From the NCBI GenBank assembly GCA_033032865.1, contig JAWHQI010000061.1, positions 1,116,001 through 1,180,000 on the forward strand: DNA of 64,000 nucleotides, written 5' to 3'. Positions 22,410 to 32,572 of this stretch are shown here, in pieces (positions within the stretch are counted from its first letter, which is position 1; each line of letters begins with the position of its first letter). The DNA is from Dactylorhiza incarnata. Lineage: Eukaryota > Streptophyta > Magnoliopsida > Asparagales > Orchidaceae. Under the pieces are notes generated by a model. The model did no database searches. It was given only the letters and a program-made list of their open reading frames with translations, and had not been told where the DNA came from. The position numbers and the translations under genes were made by a program.

Positions 22410-23069
22410 ATTCATATCAGTGTCCTCTTCTAATTCAATTCTTGTCTGAGCCAAATCGGGGGGCCTTCCTCTTCAAATTCCTAAATATATGGACCTAGAT
22501 GAAAGTTTCACACAAATTATAAAGGACAATTGGTTTAAAGAAACAGTTGGATGCAATGTGTTGTGGGCCTCCTAGGGTTTGAATCTGATTCCTCCCAGGG
22601 CTGCAGCCCGCACATCCCAACCAGTTCTCTGTGCTCGTATTTCACGGGTAGGTTATTGAGTCCGGGTCTCGAAACATTTACCTCCTTGATGAGAAGTCCT
22701 TCCTTTAACTCTGCCTCAGTTGGTGATGAGGATCGAAGAAAGGACTTCTCATCAAGGAGATAAAGGGTTAGAGACCTGACATCAACAACCTACCGCGTGA
22801 AATATGAGCGCGGAGAGCGGGTTGGAGTCTGCATGCTGAAGTCCTATTGTGGAGGAGTCGGGTTCAAAACCCAGGAGGCCCACAAATTGAGTGCTCTAGT
22901 TACTCTCGAGCATAGGCTAAGAAATATCAAAGCGGTTCTTCAATTATGGAACAAACAAACATTCAGGAATGGATCTACATGTGCTGAGGAGTAAAAGTGG
23001 TGGAAATGGATCTAGCATGTGTTGAGAAGGAGTAAGACATTCATCCTGCGAATATAAATGCGAAGAAAC
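22410..23069 (+). pseudogene. LINE (L1-type) ORF2 remnant, left part
   Basis: In broken frames the sequence reads FKFLNIW, SFTQIIKDNWFKETVG and, after the foldback insertion, LVTLEHRLRNIKAVLQLWNK. This is the order found between endonuclease and reverse transcriptase in plant L1-type ORF2 proteins (a 'F.FLN.W....F...V.E.W' stretch, then 'L..KL...K..L..WNK'). The protein would nick target DNA and copy LINE RNA into it. This copy has stops, the foldback insertion and the whole Copia nest at 23070. Confidence 0.7.
22554..22889. repeat. Foldback (inverted-repeat) element inside the LINE
   Basis: Two arms of about 140-150 bp are imperfect reverse complements. The ends are CAATGTGTTGTGGGCCTCCT and GGAGGCCCACAAATTG. 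The innermost 20 bp (22682-22701 and 22740-22759) pair perfectly around a loop of 38 bases. A MITE-like or foldback transposon fits best. I found no clear target duplication. An RNA from it would form a long hairpin. Confidence 0.75.
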
Positions 23070-23721
23070 TGTGAAATATTTTGCGGTCGGACGAACACGT
23101 CAACCAACGGGAGAATAAGGACACCAAACGATGAACACAATTTATCACAATTTAATAACTCTGGCAGCTAGTTACAAATGAACAGGGTTGAATACAAGTT
23201 GCATCCAACTTGAATCACAACAGCCAATAGTAGGAAAGAACTTGGTCACGGACAAGGTCCGCTTCTCCTCTGGAGCACACCGCGCAGGTGATACTCGCTC
23301 CTCGCTACCGCCGGCGGTATCGCTAGCGTCAGGCGTTAGCTCTCCAGCTCGCAAGCTTGCTGCTCGCACTCCAAGCTACTCGCACGCTCGCCGCGCTTCG
23401 CTTCCTCCAATACTCGCTACCGTGAGCGCTATCACTAGCGTCGGGCGGTATCTCCATAGCTCGCTACTCGCTCAAGGGAGCTGGCCGAACTCACTCCAAG
23501 TTCGATGCTCGCCAGGTAGCGCTCTGGTATCTCTAACTCGCTCAAAGTTGAGGATACTCGCCACTTTCACTACATATACTCGCCACTCTCAGACAGTATC
23601 TCTTTGGGGGGGGGGGGGGGGGGTACCCCCCCTATTTATAGGCAAAAACAGGGGAGTGGCGAGAAGGAGCTAGCGCTGGCGCTAACGCTAGCACTGGCGC
23701 TAGCTCACTTCAATTCTAACA
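23070..23721 (-). repeat. 3' LTR of E5 (652 bp)
   Basis: Ends TGTGAAATATTTTGCGG and CAATTCTAACA on the plus strand. TATA box (minus) at 23632-23640. It has a G18 run at 23606-23623 before TACCCCCC, where the 5' LTR has G7. Confidence 0.92.
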
Positions 23722-24512
23722 CTCCCCCTTGAAGTGAGCTCCGGGAACAACTCCAAGCAACGAGCGAAGCCTCCGGAACGACCCCGCAGATAGGGGCTTC
23801 GTGAATATATCTGCAAGGTTGTCTTCACTCCGCACATGCTCCACAGTGATCAAGCCACCCAGCACCTTCTCTCTGATGAAGTGATGCTCGATCTCAATAT
23901 GCTTGGTCCTTGCATGACACACTGGATTGGTTACCAGTTTCAATGCACTCTCATTGTCCCCGCGAAGCACAGAAGGTCCGCTGACCTCCTCATCCACATC
24001 CTCCACTAGTCTCCTTAGCCAGACACACTCCTGAGCTGCTAAGGACGACGCCTTGTACTCGGCCTCCGTGGTAGAAAGGGAAATAGAGTCCTGCTTCTTA
24101 CTACACCACGAGATAGCAGCAGCTCCACACAGAAACCCGTAACCTGATGTCGACTTGCGATCATCAGCGTCACCTCCGTAGTCTGCATCCGTGTACCCGT
24201 GCAGCTTGAAGTCAGACTTCTTTTCATAGGACAACCCCATCTCAAGGGTTCCCTTCACGTACTTCAGAATCCCCTTGGCTGCCTCCAGATGAGGCTTCCG
24301 CGGCTTCTGCATATACCGACTAACTAGGCCGACAGCAAAGGCGATGTCCGGCCTCATGATAGTCAAGTAAATAAGACTCCCCATCAGTGCCCGAAAGATC
24401 TTCGGATCAGGAAGAATCCTCCCTTCTTCCTTCCGAATCTTCAGCCCAGCCTCCAGAGGAACGGAACTGCTCTTCCCCTCTTTCATGCCGAATCTTTCGA
24501 CGATCCTCTCGG
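23716..24512 (-). pseudogene. Copia RT end and RNase H of E5
   Basis: Continues the RT after the E6 insertion (ERIVERFGMKEGK). The RNase H domain follows with YTDADYGGDADDRKSTSGY, CSKKQDSISLSTTEAEY (catalytic acidic residues in TDAD and TEAE) and RGDNESALKL, then HIEIEHHFIREKV near the C-terminus. The stop codon TAG is formed by the first bases of the LTR (TGTTAG), so the frame runs through the polypurine tract. It removes template RNA during reverse transcription. The part from 24512 to the stop is open, but the gene as a whole is split. Confidence 0.9.
23722..23735 (-). other. Polypurine tract of E5
   Basis: TTCAAGGGGGAG on the minus strand, immediately before the 3' LTR. Confidence 0.85.
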
Positions 24513-24517
24513 CATAC

Positions 24518-25974
24518 TGATACGTGCAAAATAGAGCTTGAAAACGCAAGTATACGTGTCGTACAAGTAATACAGAGTGAGTGAGATCGTTCCCACGGAG
24601 AAGTGACTAGTTTAGTGCTTACAATTACTAGCTACACCGTTTCTATGAATCCAAGTAAAACGGTTTAATTGATTTTATGAAAATAAATTAAAACTTTTAG
24701 ATAAATATTAGACTAATTTAACTAGATCTTAAAGTACTTTTTAGCAATTAGAGAAAGTAGCCTTGCATTTCTGATTTCATATGTATACTATGATGATAAT
24801 AAAATAAATATTTCATTTGGTTGAGTTTCGAATTATCTTGCGATGATTTTAAAAGAAGAGACTTTTATCTCTCGATACAAGGAGTCTTAATATCTACGCA
24901 ACCCTAGTTATCTCTAACTTAGGCGAAACGAAAATATTATGAAGTGCAAAAATCTAGTTCGCTAGCATGAAAAGGAAATCTCTTTTACTTTTCAAAACTA
25001 AAGAGATCTTGTGATACACGTACGTTTCTCCTCTCTCGATTCTCGAAACGCGGTAAAAATATAGAAATGTTGGTTAATGATTCACACTGCTCATCTCTCG
25101 ATTCTCGCACTGCGTTAAACTAGCCCTTAAATTAACATTACGACGCTCATCTCTCGATTCTCGCAACGCAATATAATAAAAAGACATGATCCAACAATTT
25201 CACCATAAAAATCACAAGATCTATAAAGATAATCACAAAACAAATTCGAAATCAAAGATGTTCATCATCAACATACACATACTACTCTCATCATGCAAGA
25301 CTAGAGAGTTTTAGTTCATGATTGAGGGAAAATAACACAAAACTGAAGAGATCTTACTAAACATTTCGAAAGAAATGCGAATCTTCCCTTCTCCAGTGAC
25401 GTGAAAGTGTTTCCTTCAGCCCGAATGCCAAATCTGGACTGGTTCTCCCTTGGCAGAATTTCTGCTCAGGTTTCCTCCTCCTCTCTAATGGCCGAAAATG
25501 ATGAATGATCCTTCAAATGGCCGAGATTCCTCTTTTAAACTCCCTCTCCTCCTCTTTTCGTGGGCCCCACTTGTTGGCATAATTAATTGCTGAATGGATG
25601 CCAAAAAATATAGGTTGCAACTGTTGAAAACTTGTTAAATTCGGAATTGAATTTCCTGTAACCGTCAGATATGTTACGAATATGTTGCAACATTTTTCAG
25701 GCTCTGCAATTCTGCACAATTTGACCTGCCAGATTTGTTGAGAACATGTTGCAACATTTTTCCCAGATTTTTCACAATACTTAGCCTTCAATCCTTGACT
25801 TAAATTCTCTCCGAATCCTATCATATAAAGATATAGAAATGAGAGTAACAACCATTTTGATTTCAAATCATGCGACAATTGGATTTTTATCTCCTTTTCA
25901 TATATAAATATCATATAACAAGGCTAAAATGATAAAAATAGGGATAAAGATAACTTCTTTTTGCGAAGTTATCA
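24518..25974 (-). repeat. 3' LTR of E6 (1457 bp)
   Basis: AT-rich LTR, starts TGATACGTGCAAAATAG, ends TTGCGAAGTTATCA. About 20 differences from the 5' LTR by eye (about 1.4%). A 133-codon frame at 25513-25914 also exists in altered form in the other LTR and has no known similarity. Confidence 0.92.
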
Positions 25975-26011
25975 CACCCCCATGCTTAGTTCTTTGCTAG
26001 TCCCTAGCAAA
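25975..26011 (-). other. Polypurine tract and adjacent hairpin of E6
   Basis: On the minus strand GCATGGGGGTG abuts the LTR. Just before it lies the palindrome TTTGCTAGGGACTAGCAAA (25993-26011). E7 has the same pairing of tract and hairpin. Confidence 0.75.
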
Positions 26012-27556
26012 GGTGAATCATTGTAAACCATGACATGACAAATACTTATGAAAGTACAATTCATTCCCTTCTACTCTTCATTATAAGTTAACCAAAATAG
26101 CTTCAACTAATTCACATTAACTGATGCTAGACTTGCTAATCCAAAAGAATTCAAACCTTCATAAATCCATTAGTTAGATATAAGAAAAGGCTCTATTAAG
26201 AATTCAAGTGTTGTGTGTGATAATCCTTAAAAATTATTCACCTCCCTTCTAATTTATTTTCTTAAACTTCGTCACCAAAAGGAAAGATCAAGAGTAGACT
26301 AAAACTTTGATATGACCTTTACATGAGTTTGGTAGTAACGGGGACCAAATAAAATGACTTGATGAATTTGGTATGACGGGTGGCTATTTCCCGAATTAAT
26401 TATCTTAGTAGCTCTCCAAATTATGGGGTTTAATTTTCAATAACATTTTTTTTCTTTTGATATTTTCATAGTTGGGATCATTCCAAATATGCGTGAACAT
26501 ATTTGGGCCACATATCACTATGATATAAAGATACTTTTTTTTCATCATAGTTGGGATCATTCTAAGTATGTGTGAGCAAACTTAGGCCACATATCACTAT
26601 GATATACATATTTTTGTAACAAAGACTTAAACACCCATAACCGGTAAGCTTACTAAGATACTAATACAAGAAAACTAGGGAAATAAAGAACCAAGATTTG
26701 AAACTCAAAGGATCGTGGGTGATGACAATAAGGTTGGGCTTTATGCGCAAGCGAAGTTAACTACGTACACTCAATGTAATGCCTATTATCATTGAAATAG
26801 ATCTTGCTCACTCTCTCACCATTAAGTTCAGAAGTCAAATAAATAATTTCAAAGGGAGCAAACTCATTTTTAGAACAATAGTGCATAATAAACTGATTTC
26901 TTAAGAGAGCTTTAACACATCTTACTAATTTCAATCTCATAGTATGAACTCGTAGGATTGACTAATCTATCCCTCCAGTTAAATTGAAAAACTTGAATAG
27001 TTTTGTAATAAAAGAAAATAAGAGTAGAATTTCACGAATTACACTTCATAGAAGATTTGCCAAATAAGCCAGAGAGGAACGTGCCCTCATACTTTAACCT
27101 TTACTAGTCCCTAGTAAAGATATCACTTGAAGTGTGCCAACGATATATTATATTTGAACAAAGAAATATTTAATTACGCAAAAGAAAAACTGAATGTAAA
27201 TACTCCCCTGGATCCAGAAATCTGAAGTTCTTCACATCGCCTCTCTTTACGTACTCTGTTATAAAAGTTACTTCTTTGATCTAATGTTCCGCATCATCTC
27301 CAGTTAATTGAGTAATCTACATCCAATGCTCATGGTTTGAGCATACCAGGAGGTGAAATGAGATCAAAGATCCTGCTGCTAAATCCAAATAAAATGTACC
27401 TGCAGTGGTGAGTTTCAACAAACAAGGAAAAATAGACAAACAAAAATAAATTCAACTAATTAAACCAGACTTGGAAAAATAAAAATGCAGGTAAAATAAG
27501 ATAACTACTGGGTTTATTGCCTTCCCAGCATGACTTATTCAGGCCTTAAAAATATT
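26012..27556. other. AT-rich 3' non-coding part of E6
   Basis: About 1.5 kb with no coding sign. It holds a direct duplication of about 69 bp at 26465-26605 (CATAGTTGGGATCATTC... to CACATATCACTATGATAT). Such long non-coding 3' interiors also occur in E7. Confidence 0.7.
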
Positions 27557-28600
27557 CTAGATTATTGGCCTATGAAAGATAAAGTGAACATGTAACTGCC
27601 TTAATATTCGTTGCGGTAACGAGTACCGATACGGAGATAACACAGTTACTCCCTCTCCTGAATAATAATACATGAACTTCACAGGTAAGGGAAATAGAAA
27701 ATAAGAGGAGGAGGAGGTCTGCTCCTCACTCATCTCATCAAAATACATATCCTTGTCTAGCGAGGTGTCATCGTCCTCAGGGACAATACATGAGGAAAAA
27801 GCAACAAGTAGAGTTGCCTCGATGAAGGAGGGATCAACCTCCTCACAAAAGAGGATGCTCACTGCATCAAATTGAGCTTGTTGCTCCCTATCCTCCTGAT
27901 GATGCACCTGCGACTCATCAACTTGCATAGACTTAGATGGTGAAGGGGGTTTAGGAAATAAATTAGAAGAAAGACTTAAATATTTGAAAATCAGGGGAGT
28001 GGTCCCGGTCTCACTCTCAACAGGCTCCAAAGCATGTACACTGTTGTTGACATCCAAGGCAGGGCAAGAGATGTCAGAGAGTATAGGAGTCGCGCAAGCG
28101 ACATGGGCATCATCAACGAGCGAGAAAGTGGATACTTCCTCAACCGGTGAGATGTCCTCGTCGAACTTTTGCGACTCGACTATAATCTCTGTAACCTCGC
28201 CCTGCTGGATGGCTACAACAGTATCGGAGGAAATGGGTGCAGAAAGTTTATGCAATGGAGGAACTATGTCAAACACAATATCAGAGAATATACGGATTGG
28301 TTCCTCCCTGGGTGAATCCAAAAGAGATGATGAATGCGTAGGGAGAGGGACAAGGTGGTACTGTGTATAAATCATCATAAGTAGAAGGAACGCCGGAATG
28401 AGAAGAGGACGAGACGATTCGAATAGCCGGCTCATCCTCCTCCTCTCTTTTACGTTGAAATGCAGCGCAATCTTTTAATGTGTGGTCGGTGCTATGACAA
28501 AACAAGCATTGTTTCTCATTTCTTCTCGGCCTTTGAGGGGTTGGGCTGAAATAAGGGAACGATATTTGTTGTGGAGGTGCATAATTATAAAAATTAGGCT
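27557..28600 (-). pseudogene. Zinc-knuckle ORF of E6, main part
   Basis: The minus-strand text begins at the E2 junction with proline-rich NYAPPQQISFPYFSP, then a zinc knuckle CLFCHSTDHTLKDC (CX2CX4HX4C, about 28505), then a 292-codon open frame rich in Ser, Asp and Glu ending at 27557. The knuckle implies nucleic-acid binding as in gag C-termini. No protease, RT or integrase motif is present. The frame changes between 28281 and 28435, so at least one shift exists. The acidic tail has no family I recognise. Confidence 0.6.
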
Positions 28601-28605
28601 CGACA

Positions 28606-29289
28606 TGTTGAAACCTGCAACAGGTCTCTTGAGTTCGGACCCACTAGGGGGTGTAGCCGATGCTTACTTCTCCCTCACTAGACTCTCTTGACGGTGGATG
28701 TGAGAATAAGAGTAGACCCAAGGCTGAAGCGAGGAGGTCCCGCCACACACCCGGAAGATCTTAGAGAGCTTCCCCTCCCAAACCAGAGCTCAACCGGGCA
28801 CCTTGGAGGGCACTAGCAGCCGACCAAAAACTAGCCTGGAGGAGAGGATTCTCTAAAATCGGATCTCCTCCAAGGTGCCCTTAAGGGTCTATTTATAGAT
28901 TTTCCTAGGCTGGTCTGCAAATAGCATGAATCCGCCTTTTAATTTTACTAATTGCACCCCAAGTTGGTCTGCAAGTAGCCTGACTCCGCTGTTCTGAGGG
29001 GCTATTTGCAGCCCACCAGGGGTATCGTGGTCATTTCCTCCTCAAATCCTTTGGGGCGAGTGGTCCGTGGGGGAACCACTCGCCGAGCTCCTGCTCAGCT
29101 GGGCGAGTGCCCATATTTCTGGGCGAGTGGTCCGTGAGGGCACCACTCGCCGAATTCCTTCTTGCCTGCAGCCTTCCCCCTACTAACCTGGGGGGTCTTT
29201 CCGCCTGGCCTAGCCTGGGAGAATGGTCTGGCTAACCCAGGTCTCGCCAGTCGGCTCGAGGGACCCACTCGACGAATACGGGTTGTACA
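28606..29289 (-). repeat. 3' LTR of E2 (684 bp)
   Basis: Plus-strand ends TGTTGAAACC and GGTTGTACA. TATA box (minus) at 28889-28897. Two hairpins, GGCGAGTGGT...ACCACTCGCC, at about 29044-29075 and 29120-29152. About 13 differences from the 5' LTR (about 1.9%). Confidence 0.92.
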
Positions 29290-29303
29290 CAATCCCCGCT
29301 CTT
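29290..29303 (-). other. Polypurine tract of E2
   Basis: AAAGAGCGGGGATTG on the minus strand, abutting the LTR. Shared with E3. Confidence 0.7.
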
Positions 29304-29403
29304 TGCGAGTGGTTCCTCCACTCGGAAAGAACAGTCCAACCATGTATTCGATGAGTGCCTGCTGACTGGACCTCACAAGATTCTGTGGGCCCCACCGTCT
29401 TCC

Positions 29404-29412
29404 TATATATAT
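29404..29412 (+). promoter_or_regulatory. TATA box of the antisense gene A
   Basis: TATATATAT at 29404, 82 bases before the first base of ATG 29494, on the strand opposite to E2. The spacing fits a short 5' UTR. Confidence 0.5.
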
Positions 29413-29493
29413 CTCCTCATGTCAAACTTTTTTGGACCACCATCACAACTCGGCTCGGTGTTTCTTCTCTCTCTGGACCTTTCGCCAATTACA

Positions 29494-30839
29494 ATGTCTT
29501 TCCACAAGCCTTCTGCGAGACCCCTCTCGCAAGAGATGATCGAGCGCCTGGCCGCGGCTCAAACTGTCACTGCCCCCAAAAACAGCCAGGTTCGCTCCTT
29601 GGCTGACCTCAAGAAGGGACCTGAGTGCTCCCTACGTCTCGCGGCGAGCCAAGGCGATTCGATTGAATCGCCAAAAAGGCAAGGCCGCCTCGGAGTCTCC
29701 CGCGGATACTCCTCCAGACCCCGGGACCCAGGTATGAGGACTCCTCGTCTTTTCCTTTTAATTCCTGCCCTCTCAACCTGCAACCATTCTGACCATTCGC
29801 AGGGAACCCTGGTGCCTGAGGACGGCCATGGGGCCGTCTCGAACAACGCTGCGGCGCCACCTCTCGCGGAAGAGAGGCCACCTCCCGCGGAAGAGAGGCC
29901 ACCTCCGGATCTGGGCCTGGCTCCTCCCCCTCCTCCGGGCGAGAACATACTTCGAATCAGTAAGCCGTGAACCCTCCTGATTTACCTTTCTTGATGCTCG
30001 TTGTTGACCGTTTCTCTTTTCGCAGCCCTCAATCCTGATGTCCCGCTGCGGGACTCCATTCCCCCCAGTCCTCCCGCTCAGCAGAACCCCTCTGTCACCG
30101 CGAATGAACAGAGGGTCTCTCCTGAGCGAGAACTGGGTCAGCACTCTCGTGCTGAAGATCGTGCGGATGCTGCGGCTCCTCCTCCACCGCCTTTCCGCCC
30201 CGGGAAAGGGAAGGTTCTACCCCCCTCCGTTAGTTTGGCTGGTGGGCACGCCCATATGTCTCGCCCCTCAGGCCATGGGATTTCCGTCCCAGGTTAGATT
30301 ATTCTCCTGCTCTTTTTGCATTCGCTGGTTTTAATCGTGGCTGACCTATCTGTGATCTCGCAGGCCATCGGGAAACCTCTCCCCTTGGGTCCTATGAGGA
30401 GGGAGTGCTCTCGCCTCTCCCCTCCCCTGAGGACCTTTCGGATTTCCTGGGCGACCCCTCAGATCACGTGACCCTGAAGGAGCGGATAACGGAGATCTTG
30501 GGGAAGCTCATCCACCTCCAACGGAACTCCGCCGTCCAGGCGGATGATGCGCGGCTGGGGGTCACGCGTGAACTGAAGAACCTTCGGCGGGACTACTCAC
30601 GCCTTCTCGCGACGGTGGAGCGCCTGGGGGGTGAAGGAGGGGAGCTGTCTCCCGAGAGACACGCCGCGCGAGCTCGGGATCAACTCCAGCTCGCTTCTCG
30701 CAAGATCACAAGCATGCTGACATACTACCGCCCGCGAATGCCCATGGAAGCCGGGTCGCGAAAGCGGGTCGGTGGGTTTGGGAGGAGTTCTGATCGTCCC
30801 TCCTATTATTTCTTCTTCTTTCTGTACCGCGGATGCTGA
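29494..30839 (+). CDS. Antisense gene A in E2: spliced Tat accessory protein, 3' part
   Basis: Plus-strand gene opposite to E2. Proposed exons: 29494-29731, 29803-29959, 30026-30292 and 30364-30839. Introns of 71, 66 and 71 bp all have GT and AG ends with C/T-rich acceptors. Phases agree at each junction (0, 1, 1), giving a continuous reading through PPDPGTQ/GTLVPEDGHGAV, ENILRIT/LNPDVPLRDS and GISVPG/HRETSPLGSYEE. The last exon has a helical, charged stretch (LKERITEILGKLIHLQRN, ELKNLRRDYSRLLATVERL). Exon 1 has a frame conflict: the ATG at 29494 is one frame off the KGKAASESPADTPPD end, so an indel or another first exon is likely. The role is unknown. Grande's antisense protein is reported to be nuclear. 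Confidence 0.55.
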
Positions 30840-30870
30840 ACTGTTCTATATTTGTCTGTAATAATTATAC

Positions 30871-31040
30871 TTTACGTTCTGCGAATGCTTTACTTCTCGC
30901 TATTTGTTACTCTCATAGCCTACCTGGGTATTGCCGATTGTTATGCTTTGCGAATGCTTTCTTAACTCTTTTTGCTTCTTTCATAGTCTGCCTGGGTATT
31001 GCCGAATGTTATGCTTTGCGAATGCTTTCTTAACTCTTTC
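30871..31040. repeat. About 68-bp tandem repeat after gene A
   Basis: Two to three copies of TGCCTGGGTATTGCCGAATG followed by TTATGCTTTGCGAATGCTTT. It lies in the 3' flank of gene A. Confidence 0.8.
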
Positions 31041-31183
31041 GCGCAGACGCTGAGCGAATAGCCATAGGTCATTCGCCATTAATGGGCAAGAGGGATTGGC
31101 CCGGGTTTCGAGGCGCCGGGCTGCCGCGGGTTGCTATCCGCACACCCGTTGCCTCGAAAGTCCAAACGTCGGTTTAGTTCTTC

Positions 31184-31192
31184 TATAAATAG
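31184..31192 (+). promoter_or_regulatory. TATA box of antisense gene B, LTR-like module
   Basis: TATAAATAG followed by GCCC and preceded by GGTTGCTATCCGCACACC. The same pairing of a GCTATCCGCA motif with TATAAATAG occurs in the E1 and E3 LTR promoters. Confidence 0.55.
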
Positions 31193-31303
31193 GCCCTTCA
31201 ACCACCGTATTAAATACCTTACCATCCGCTCTCTCTTCTTCCTCGCGCTAGCACTCGCGCCTCTCTCTTCTCTGCTACTCTCTCCTTCTCTTTCATTCGC
31301 GAA

Positions 31304-31666
31304 ATGGGTGGCGATGCTGAAGGAAGGGGCAAGTGCGCTAGTGCATTCGCCAACCATGTGTTCGATTCCTGCGACCTCTCCGAAGAGGCCTATCTGACGG
31401 CTGTCGCAGACTACGTCCCGTCGGGGTTTGAGGGGCGAAAGCCCAGGCCGGAAGAGCGCCTGAACTCCATCTCGCCCTGTGCTCTCGCGATCCCGCTAGA
31501 GCACTTCGAGGTGGGGTTTCGCATCCCTATCTGGCCGGAACTGCGCCAGACCTTCAGGTATTATGGGGTCGTGCCCGCCCAGCTCAACCCCAACTCCATC
31601 GCCATGCTGGTCGGGGTACGCGAGCTACCTGCGAGAAGAGGGGATCGAGTTCTCGCTGCCCGTCGG
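31304..31666 (+). pseudogene. Antisense gene B in E2: N-terminal fragment
   Basis: ATG at 31304, 112 bases after the TATA box. The protein (MGGDAEGRGK...) reads through LSEEAYLTAVADYVPSGFEG, FEVGFRIPIWPELRQTFRYY and VPAQLNPNSIAMLVG. This matches, from memory, the start of plant proteins filed as 'putative gypsy type transposon', with a conserved F.P..P....L..YG..P.QL.PN. A one-base shift near 31617 is followed by YLREEGIEFSLPV. The gene then ends abruptly at 31666 against chromovirus gag. Gene A to its left looks like the 3' part of a similar gene, so the two may be halves of a duplicated gene. Confidence 0.6.
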
Positions 31667-32489
31667 AGGCAGAAGACTGGTTGTCAAGAGTTAGAAGAAC
31701 TCTGAGGGCGACAGCGACGGACGAAGCCATGATGGTCACCTTAGCCACTTTCCTTCTTGATGGAGAGGTTGTGCTGTGGTGGGAAGAGCAGGAGCTGCAT
31801 AAGTTCTGCGGTAGAGATATTACTGAAATCACAATGGCTGAGTTTTCAAAGTCGTTCCTCCAGAGGTTTATCCCCTCTGCCCAGCACATTGCGTTACAAA
31901 ATCAGTTCTTGAGGTTGACACAAGGTGATCGCTCCGTTGACGATTACTTGCATGAGTTTACCAGACTGAGTCGCTATGGCGGGGTCCTTGGTGGAGGATG
32001 AGGAGACAAAGACAAATAAGTTCTATGAAGGGCTTCGGGACGAGTTGAGACTGCTCCTTGCAGGCCCTATGACGTTTGGCTTCCAGTGATGGTGCAAACT
32101 GCCAGATCTTTGGAGTTGGACATGAAGAGGATACAAGCAAGGAGTGTTGTAAAGAAACCTGAGTTTCATGCGCCGGCCTCCTCAGTCCAAGTCGGAGTTC
32201 AGAAGGAACAAAAGGAAGTTCAAATAGGCGGAACCAGCTCCTTCAAATGTTTCGGGAGCCACGACCGCGCGGGGTCCTATTACGTGTTTCACCTGCGGGA
32301 AGGTGGGACACAAAGCTGCGGTGTGTCGAAGTGGTCCCCCGAAGGCTGGAAATCGAGCGATGGACTATGCTCGTGCTGCGGAGAAGGGTAAAGTTGCGGA
32401 GTCTTCGGCTTCCCAACACATTCCGACTCAGCCGAGAGTCTATTCGCTTGGCCAACAAGAAGCTATACGACAAACTGATGTCGTCACAG
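31667..32489 (+). pseudogene. gag of E8a, lacking its start
   Basis: Begins EAEDWLSRVRRTLRATATDE, a mid-gag stretch, then FLLDGEVVLWWEEQE, FSKSFLQRFIPSAQH and YLHEFTRLSRYGG. A one-base insertion near 31985 and a second disruption near 32085 break the frame. The C-terminus has the knuckle CFTCGKVGHKAAVC (about 32284-32325, CX2CX4HX4C), then [14 protein letters not shown] at the intron-like boundary. Gag binds and packages element RNA. Confidence 0.82.
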
Positions 32490-32572
32490 GTACGAATTAG
32501 AAGTTAGCTTTTACAGCTATATATATAATTCATACTGTTGTACGACTATATGCTTTATTTGTGTGCAATTAG
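32490..32572 (+). other. Intron-like segment in gag-protease of E8a
   Basis: 83 bp, AT-rich, starting GTACGAATTAG and ending GTGCAATTAG. Unspliced, the gag frame meets TAG within a few codons. Joining 32489 to 32573 keeps frame and gives [23 protein letters not shown], the normal protease entry. E8b lacks this region. Confidence 0.6.

Noticed and set aside
22850..22885. Possible tRNA B-box (GGGTTCAAAACCC) and so a SINE
   Set aside because: It lies in the arm of an inverted repeat. No A box at the right distance and no A-rich tail.
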